Shown: piece after piece, positions 40,424-46,421 of the stretch
Position numbering within the stretch: the first letter of the stretch is position 1
Layout of the letters: every line of letters starts with the position of its first letter
Origin: Bacteroidia bacterium
GTDB taxonomy: Bacteria > Bacteroidota > Bacteroidia > DATLTG01
Assembly (NCBI GenBank): GCA_039924845.1
Contig: JBDTAC010000030.1
Location: 1 to 46,421, forward strand
Length of the DNA: 46,421 bases
Reading direction: 5' to 3'
Notes under the pieces: generated by a model
Told to the model about the DNA's origin: nothing
What the model saw: the letters and a program-made list of their open reading frames with translations, nothing else
The model's database searches: none
Translations under genes and position numbers: made by a program

Positions 40424-43333
40424 ATGAAAAAAACCACGTTGTTTTTATTCGCTGCAATTGCCTTCATTTTGTTAGGTTCTTTTGCAAACAAAAAAATCCT
40501 TCCAAAAAATTATTTTTTCAAAGGAGATAATTCCGCCCAAAATGCTGCTGATTATTTTTTCAAAATAAGAAGAAACCAAAAAACAGGAACGATTGATCCG
40601 AAAGATGTATTAAATGCTGAAATAGCAGTAAATCAATTACGAAAAAATCATACTTCCAATTCCACACAAAGTATTGGTTTAAATTGGTCAGAATTAGGTC
40701 CTGATAATCTGGGCGGAGTAACACGCGCTATATTGATAGATAAAAACAATTCAAATAGAATTTTTGCAGGAGCCGTTTCAGGCGGCTTGTGGATTTCGAA
40801 CAATGCAGGCAGCACTTGGTCACCTTACAATGATCAATTGGCTGATTTTGCAGTAACGTGTATTACGCAATCCGCTAATGGAGATATTTATTTTGGAACA
40901 GGAGAAGGTGGGACATATCAAAGTACTGGTGTTGGATATGGCGGCATTATTGGTGGAGGAATTTGGAAATCAACTGATGATGGAAATACATTTAATGTGT
41001 TACTCAATACCGTTCCTGCGGTAAATAGTCTGGGTGTACTTTGGAATACCAATTTTACAGCATTAGCTTCCGATCCGACAGATTCAAATAGGATTTACGC
41101 TGCAAGCATTAGAGGATTGTATATTTCTCAAAATGCCGGAAATACGTGGACAATTGAAAATAGTACTCGAGCGCAAAACTCGTATGACGTAAAAGTTGGT
41201 TCTGATGGTTCTGTTTTTGCAGCTATTGGTTCCTCTTGTTATACATCTGCAACTGGGTTACCTGGATCATATACTGTTGTTGGCAGTACTTTACCAACAG
41301 GAACAGGATTTTCACTTGCCATTGCAGTTCAAGATCCCAATTATTTATATGCCTCCATAGCAAATAGTGATGGTACTTTAGAAGGAATTTATCAATCAAC
41401 AGATAAAGGTGCGACTTGGATTGACATCGGACCAGGTGGCTCACCTTTATTTAGCCCATTTCAATATGGTACCAGCTCAGAATATCAAGGAACTTACGAT
41501 AATATAATTACTGTTTTTCCAAATAATAAATATAAGATTTTATTAGGCGGTGTTACTCTATATTCTTGGGTACAAACGAATCCGAGTAATCCAGGTGTGG
41601 GGCAATGGACAAACATAAGCGATTTTGAAGCTGCCGAACCTGGTGATAGTTATTTTGCGAATACAGATCAACACGCCATTGCAATTACATCAAGTAATCC
41701 AAATATTATTTATTTTGGCAATGATGAAGGTGTGTATAAATCTTTTGACGGAGGTATAACATTTGCTCCTTACAACAAATATTATAATGCGATGGAGTCT
41801 TATTCTGTTGCTTTCCCTCCTTTTGAAACAAATGGAGAAGGCTGCTTAAGTGGCACGGGTAATAGTGGCACTTTTTATTTGGGAGGAAACGGAACATCAC
41901 CAATGGATGCTACAGAAATTTTTGGACCAAATGCTTATAATGGAGGTTATGGTGGTGATTGCGAAATATCAATGCTTAATCCAAGTATTTTTTTTATAAC
42001 AGGACAATACACACCTGTTTTACGATCACTTAATAATGGTGCTAATTTTTCAAGTCCATTCAGTATTCGACTAGCCAATTTAAACAATTATCTTAATTCT
42101 GGGGTTGCACCACTTGCATTGTATGAAAGTCCCAATGATCCATTAAGCCATGATTCTATTACATTTATTTCTGACTCTAATTATGTTGCGGGAGATACGC
42201 TCCATTTTTTAAGTATGTACAACAATAATGTTCCTTTTAGTTACATAACTACTAATCCTATCAACAAAACGGATACCGTTAAAATACAAGATCCTGTTCA
42301 ATCAAAATTAGTTCAGGGGTTTTCTGGTTCTGAAGGTGTTTGGATGACTGTTCGCCCAATAGAGACAGGGATTTATACACCTTATTGGTATCAAATATGT
42401 AATGTTAGCGGAGATGTTTCAACAATGGCTTGGACAGGCGATGGCGACCATTTATTTGTTGGTACAGATAATGGACAAATTGAACGCGTTGATAATCTTT
42501 CTGCTATTTTACATTCAGATAATATTCCTGTTCACGGAGTTTCTGTTATTGATTCCGTTACCGGAGATATTTCTTCAGCTCAACACGTGGAAATAACTGA
42601 TGTAATAGCTGATGTAAGTCAGTATGTTACACGCATTGCGGTTGATCCAAATAATGGAAACAATATTGTTATCACAATGGGCAGTTATGGAAGTCCGAGT
42701 TATGTTAAATATTCCAACAATGCTTTATCCGCTTCGCCAACATTTACAAACGTGCAAGGTAATCTTCCGAAAATGCCGGTTTATTCCGCTTTAATCACAA
42801 AAGATAATCCGCACGAAGTGATATTAGGAACAGAACATGGCATTTGGGCAACTACTGATATTACACAAGGCAATAGCACTGTTTGGACATCCGAAAATAA
42901 TAATCAAATGCCAAATGTACCAGTATTGATGCTTCGCCAGCAAACAGCTCCTTATTGGTGGAGCAATATTAATAATTCTGGGAAAATATATGCCGCAACC
43001 TACGGCAGAGGATTGTGGTCGTGCGATAACTATTTACATCCTTATACAACTGGCGTTCCCGAAAATAAATTTTCAACAAGCAATATCGTCGTTTATCCAG
43101 ATCCAATAAAAGAAAATGGAACGGTTAGTTTTAAAGACAATAAATCTGAAAATTTGACCGTAAATATTTTTAATTTAAAAGGAGAATTGCTTGAAACATT
43201 TAGTTTTTATGCCAATGCGGGACGAAATAATATCAATTTTACAACTAAAAATTTAATTTCCGGAACGTATTTATTGAATATTTATGGAAAAAATAAAAAT
43301 ACTTGGAATACAAAATTTGTAGTTCTGAAATAA
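40424..43333 (+). CDS. T9SS-exported beta-propeller (sortilin/BNR-like) protein, copy 1
   Basis: A 969-residue secreted protein: signal peptide (about 1-22), a short propeptide-like part, then sialidase/VPS10-like propeller blades with repeated Asp-box-like motifs (SNNAGSTWSPY, STDDGNTFNV, SQNAGNTWTIE, STDKGATWIDI, SFDGGITFAPY). It ends with a type A T9SS signal (about 885-969, VVYPDPIKENGTVSFKDN to KFVVLK). The second, truncated gene at 43484 is a clear paralogue. Compared with it, this copy lacks the GGAQDNGT block, having instead an insertion-rich GTGNSGTFYLGGNGT stretch. Glycan or protein binding is likely; a catalytic function cannot be claimed. A perfect promoter lies upstream. Confidence 0.85.
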   Translation: MKKTTLFLFAAIAFILLGSFANKKILPKNYFFKGDNSAQNAADYFFKIRRNQKTGTIDPKDVLNAEIAVNQLRKNHTSNSTQSIGLNWSELGPDNLGGVTRAILIDKNNSNRIFAGAVSGGLWISNNAGSTWSPYNDQLADFAVTCITQSANGDIYFGTGEGGTYQSTGVGYGGIIGGGIWKSTDDGNTFNVLLNTVPAVNSLGVLWNTNFTALASDPTDSNRIYAASIRGLYISQNAGNTWTIENSTRAQNSYDVKVGSDGSVFAAIGSSCYTSATGLPGSYTVVGSTLPTGTGFSLAIAVQDPNYLYASIANSDGTLEGIYQSTDKGATWIDIGPGGSPLFSPFQYGTSSEYQGTYDNIITVFPNNKYKILLGGVTLYSWVQTNPSNPGVGQWTNISDFEAAEPGDSYFANTDQHAIAITSSNPNIIYFGNDEGVYKSFDGGITFAPYNKYYNAMESYSVAFPPFETNGEGCLSGTGNSGTFYLGGNGTSPMDATEIFGPNAYNGGYGGDCEISMLNPSIFFITGQYTPVLRSLNNGANFSSPFSIRLANLNNYLNSGVAPLALYESPNDPLSHDSITFISDSNYVAGDTLHFLSMYNNNVPFSYITTNPINKTDTVKIQDPVQSKLVQGFSGSEGVWMTVRPIETGIYTPYWYQICNVSGDVSTMAWTGDGDHLFVGTDNGQIERVDNLSAILHSDNIPVHGVSVIDSVTGDISSAQHVEITDVIADVSQYVTRIAVDPNNGNNIVITMGSYGSPSYVKYSNNALSASPTFTNVQGNLPKMPVYSALITKDNPHEVILGTEHGIWATTDITQGNSTVWTSENNNQMPNVPVLMLRQQTAPYWWSNINNSGKIYAATYGRGLWSCDNYLHPYTTGVPENKFSTSNIVVYPDPIKENGTVSFKDNKSENLTVNIFNLKGELLETFSFYANAGRNNINFTTKNLISGTYLLNIYGKNKNTWNTKFVVLK

Positions 43334-43355
43334 ATAATTTCCACTGCTTTTCGTA

Positions 43356-43375
43356 TTGAAAAATTAATTTTTCAA
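43356..43375. repeat. Perfect 20-base AT palindrome after copy 1
   Basis: TTGAAAAATTAATTTTTCAA, the longest perfect copy lacking a GC clamp. Its 16-base core is identical to the apex of the terminator at 40240. A poorer copy follows near 43412-43429. It may end transcription of copy 1, but no strong U run follows. Confidence 0.8.
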
Positions 43376-43483
43376 GCCTTAGGTATTTATCCGATGTTGA
43401 AAAAAAATCGTTGAAAAATTTTTTTTTCAGAAAATAAAGTTCTACTTTTAGGTGCTGAATTTAAACTATTCAATACTTAAAAC

Positions 43484-46421
43484 ATGAAAAAAACTAACAA
43501 GTTAGCAATCGCTGCATCCGCAACGTTTTTGGGAGGAATCGCATTCGTTGCAATACTCTCGGTAGCGTCTCAACACACGCGCCGCTATCAACCGAATACT
43601 ACTAAAAACGTTAGCGACGATGACCAGGACAGAGGTTTTCGCGGAGAGTTTGACTATTTCAACAACCGTAGGAAAAATACAAAGACAGGCGTGGTTGATC
43701 CCAATGATGTTATCAAGGCACAACTTGCCGTAGAAAATTTCTCAAAAAATAATATGCGAAAAGCAAGTTCTACCAATTCTACCCAAAGTAGTATCGTTTT
43801 AAATTGGAAAGAAAATGGTCCAGACAATGTAGGAGGCAGAACAAGAGCCATACTTGTGGACAAATACAATCATAACCATATATTTGCTGGAAGTGTTTCT
43901 GGTGGACTTTGGATATCCAATAACGCTGGTAGCACTTGGTCGAAATACAATGACCAATTACAAAACCTTTGCGTAACGTGTATCACCCAATCCGCTAACG
44001 GAGATATTTATTTCGGAACAGGAGAAGGGGTTACTTACCAAGCTTTAGGGATTGGTTCTGGCGGATTTACAGGCGGTGGAATTTGGAAATCTGTTGATGA
44101 TGGCAATACCTTTAATAGACTTGCCGCTACCATTCCTCCTGCAAACCAAGCTTATACTCCATGGACTACTGAATTCCAAAAATTAGCTTCCGATCCTGTT
44201 GATTCTAACAGAATATATGCGGCAAGCGCACGAGGTTTGTATATTTCACAAAATGCAGGAGCTACTTGGACGATTGAAAATACTACCCGAACATCAGCTT
44301 CTGATGACGTAGAAGTTGCATCCGACGGTTCTGTTTTTGCAGCTATTGGTGCTGCTTGTTTCACATCCAGCACTGGGCTTCCAGGTTCATTTACAAAAGT
44401 GGGTACTTCCTTACCAGGTGGCAATATGATTTCGCTTGCCATCGCACCACAAGATCCTAATTATTTATATGCTTCACTAGCAAATGGTTCAGGTGGATTA
44501 ATAGGTATTTATCAATCTGTGGACAAAGGTGCAACTTGGAATGATATTGGACCTGGCGGCAGCATTTTATTTAATCCTTTTGCTTCAGGAGGTGGAGAGA
44601 CTTTATCAGGTCAAGGGACGTATGATAATATTATCGCCGTTTATCCGAACAATAAATACAAGGTGATAGTTGGCGGTACTACGTTGTATTCTTGGACACA
44701 AACCAACACGAGTACACCAGGTGCTGGACAATGGACAAGCATCAGCAATTATTTCGGCTTCCCAGGCTATGCGTATTATGTACATCCTGATCAACACGCT
44801 ATAACATTTGATTTAACCAATCCAAATACCGTTTATTTTGGAAACGATGGTGGAGTTTATAAATCATTGGATGGCGGTGTTACTTTTAATGCCTACAACA
44901 GAGGATACGATGTTACTCAAAATTATTCCGTTGCTTTTCAGCCGACGCAAGTTAATAATTATGGAATGATGGGTGGAGCACAAGATAATGGAACCAATTA
45001 CATCAGTGGTAACTCCACACCTATCATGGATGCTGCCGAAATAAATGGCGGCGATGGTGTAGATGCAGAAATATCTCAATTAAATGGAAATGCTTTTTTT
45101 GCCGGTTCGCCGAATAGTCCAATTGTTCGCTCGTCTAACCAAGGTGCTTCATTTGCTCAGTTTTACAGTATCCGTCTTGCAGCTTTAACTCAAAATATTT
45201 TTGTGGTTCCTACAGCTTTATATGAAAGCGCAAACGACCCATTAAGCCATGATTCCACAATGTTTATTGCCGATAAAAACTATGCTGTTGGCGATACAGT
45301 TCATACTGTAAGTCCACGCAATAACAGCACCCCTTTTAGTTTTGTAACAAATACCCCATTTCTAAAGGACAGTACTTATCAGATACAAGATTTAGTACAA
45401 TCAAAATTAGTTGTAGGGTATGATGGAGCCAGTGGCGTTTGGATGACCGTAAGACCAATTGATTTTTCAACAACACCGTATTGGTATCAAATTACTCCCA
45501 ATGTAAATGGAGAAGTTACTACTATGGCTTTTTCGCCTGATGGAGATCATTTGTTTGTCGGTACAAGCGGAGGACAATTATCGAGAGTGGATAACCTGTC
45601 ACAAATATTACATTCCGATGGATTCCCAGTTCATGGCGTTCCTTTTATTGATTCCGTTACCGGAGATGTTTCCTCCGCTCAACACGTGGAAACAACCAAA
45701 ACAATTATTAACGGCGGCGGGCAATACATTACTCGTATTGCTGTAGATCCAAACAACGGAAACAATGTGGTGATAACACTTGGTAATTATGGTAACAATA
45801 CGTATGTAATGTATTCCAATAATGCTTTATCCGCATCACCTACATTTACATCTGCTCAAGGCAATTTGCCTAAAATGCCTTTGTATTCTGATTTAATTAC
45901 CAAAGACAATCCGAAAGAAGTAATTATAGGTAGTGAATACGGCGTATGGGTAACTGCAGACATTACGCAAGGTGCCGGTACTGTTTGGACGCAAGCCAAT
46001 AACAACGAAATGCCGAATTGTCCTGTATTGATGATTCGCCAACAAACACTGCCTTATTGGTGGTCGAATATAAATAACTCAGGAATGATTTATGTGGGTA
46101 CACATGGTCGCGGAATGTGGTCATGCGATAATTATTTTCATGCCTTTACTACAGGCGTTCCTGAACAATCTATTTCAAAAACAAGTGTCGTTATTTATCC
46201 AAATCCGATGATTAACAATGGTACTGTTGCTTTCAGCACGGATAAATCTGAAAATGTAGTTCTCAATTTTTATGATTTACAGGGGAAATTGATGAAAACA
46301 ATGAATGATAATACCATGCCAGGTGAAAATAAAATTCCGTTTACTACTGACGGATTATCTGCCGGAACTTATTTATTAAGTATCACAGGCAGCACAGCAC
46401 ATTCTGTAAGCCGATTTGTAG
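43484..46421 (+). CDS. T9SS-exported beta-propeller protein, copy 2 (3' end cut by window)
   Basis: The frame is open from the ATG at 43484 to the end of the window, 979 codons without a stop. Signal peptide or anchor (KLAIAASATFLGGIAFVAILS), then the same propeller as copy 1 with blades SNNAGSTWSKY, SVDDGNTFNRL, SQNAGATWTIE, SVDKGATWNDI and SLDGGVTFNAY. The GGAQDNGTNYIS block typical of this protein type is intact. The T9SS type A end begins VVIYPNPMINNGTVAF and reaches GTYLLSITG, so only a few residues are missing. DNA identity to copy 1 is high in places (around 40862-40910 against 43975-44025), pointing to tandem duplication. A -7-like TACTTTTA lies at 43443-43450. Confidence 0.85.
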   Translation, partial: MKKTNKLAIAASATFLGGIAFVAILSVASQHTRRYQPNTTKNVSDDDQDRGFRGEFDYFNNRRKNTKTGVVDPNDVIKAQLAVENFSKNNMRKASSTNSTQSSIVLNWKENGPDNVGGRTRAILVDKYNHNHIFAGSVSGGLWISNNAGSTWSKYNDQLQNLCVTCITQSANGDIYFGTGEGVTYQALGIGSGGFTGGGIWKSVDDGNTFNRLAATIPPANQAYTPWTTEFQKLASDPVDSNRIYAASARGLYISQNAGATWTIENTTRTSASDDVEVASDGSVFAAIGAACFTSSTGLPGSFTKVGTSLPGGNMISLAIAPQDPNYLYASLANGSGGLIGIYQSVDKGATWNDIGPGGSILFNPFASGGGETLSGQGTYDNIIAVYPNNKYKVIVGGTTLYSWTQTNTSTPGAGQWTSISNYFGFPGYAYYVHPDQHAITFDLTNPNTVYFGNDGGVYKSLDGGVTFNAYNRGYDVTQNYSVAFQPTQVNNYGMMGGAQDNGTNYISGNSTPIMDAAEINGGDGVDAEISQLNGNAFFAGSPNSPIVRSSNQGASFAQFYSIRLAALTQNIFVVPTALYESANDPLSHDSTMFIADKNYAVGDTVHTVSPRNNSTPFSFVTNTPFLKDSTYQIQDLVQSKLVVGYDGASGVWMTVRPIDFSTTPYWYQITPNVNGEVTTMAFSPDGDHLFVGTSGGQLSRVDNLSQILHSDGFPVHGVPFIDSVTGDVSSAQHVETTKTIINGGGQYITRIAVDPNNGNNVVITLGNYGNNTYVMYSNNALSASPTFTSAQGNLPKMPLYSDLITKDNPKEVIIGSEYGVWVTADITQGAGTVWTQANNNEMPNCPVLMIRQQTLPYWWSNINNSGMIYVGTHGRGMWSCDNYFHAFTTGVPEQSISKTSVVIYPNPMINNGTVAFSTDKSENVVLNFYDLQGKLMKTMNDNTMPGENKIPFTTDGLSAGTYLLSITGSTAHSVSRFV

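Noticed and set aside
4940-43430. The palindromes as ends of an insertion sequence or MITE
   Set aside because: Copies have no constant partner at a fixed distance, no target-site duplications, and no transposase occurs in the window.

Overview
The window is an AT-rich chromosomal segment of a Bacteroidota bacterium. The evidence is consistent: four secreted proteins, three with type A-like and one with type B-like C-terminal type IX secretion (T9SS) signals; a complete Bat (Bacteroides aerotolerance) operon; lipid A genes (lpxH, lpxB); DUF4412 and TlpA/DUF4369-type proteins; and promoters of the Bacteroidota form (TTG, about 19 bases, TAnnTTTG) rather than -35/-10 boxes. I cannot name the genus.

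Layout. 1-4935 looks accessory: an intergenic repeat relic, a DUF3781 protein, a CbpA/CbpM-like co-chaperone pair, an unknown secreted protein sitting between two ~84-bp direct repeats, then a VIT/CCC1-type and an unusual Nramp-type metal transporter. 5140-12000 holds a small protein with an exact 25-residue repeat, then on the minus strand lpxH, an M1 peptidase with a probable C-terminal beta-barrel, a TlpA-like lipoprotein and gatB. 12419-20753 is the minus-strand Bat operon in the order moxR, DUF58, a BatD-like membrane protein, batA, batB, batC, batD, batE. clpB (minus) follows. From 23823 everything is on the plus strand: a T9SS subtilase, a small membrane protein, a UbiA prenyltransferase, two DUF4412-like paralogues, ftsK, lolA, surE, a small membrane protein, lpxB, a SpoIID-like protein, mnmD, a 1324-residue SprB-repeat adhesin, and two tandem paralogous beta-propeller T9SS proteins, the second cut off by the window end.

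How they work together. The largest theme is the cell envelope: lipid A synthesis (lpxH, lpxB), lipoprotein carriage (lolA), secreted or surface proteins (subtilase, adhesin, propellers, M1-barrel), and the membrane-anchored VWA/MoxR Bat complex. Housekeeping functions (gatB, mnmD, ftsK, surE, clpB) are interspersed.

The most striking unexplained signal is a short AT-rich palindrome, GAAAAA(A)TATTTTTTC and its TAA/TTA-centred variants. It recurs roughly 30-40 times from 4940 onward: between genes, at the apex of three strong terminators, just before start codons, and inside coding regions, where it encodes a recurring Lys-x-Ile/Leu/Tyr-Phe-Phe/Ser peptide. It is absent from the first 4.9 kb, from most of clpB and gatB, and from most of the adhesin. 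I found no rRNA, tRNA, CRISPR array, complete insertion sequence or phage genes. All calls rest on reading the sequence; no database search was run.
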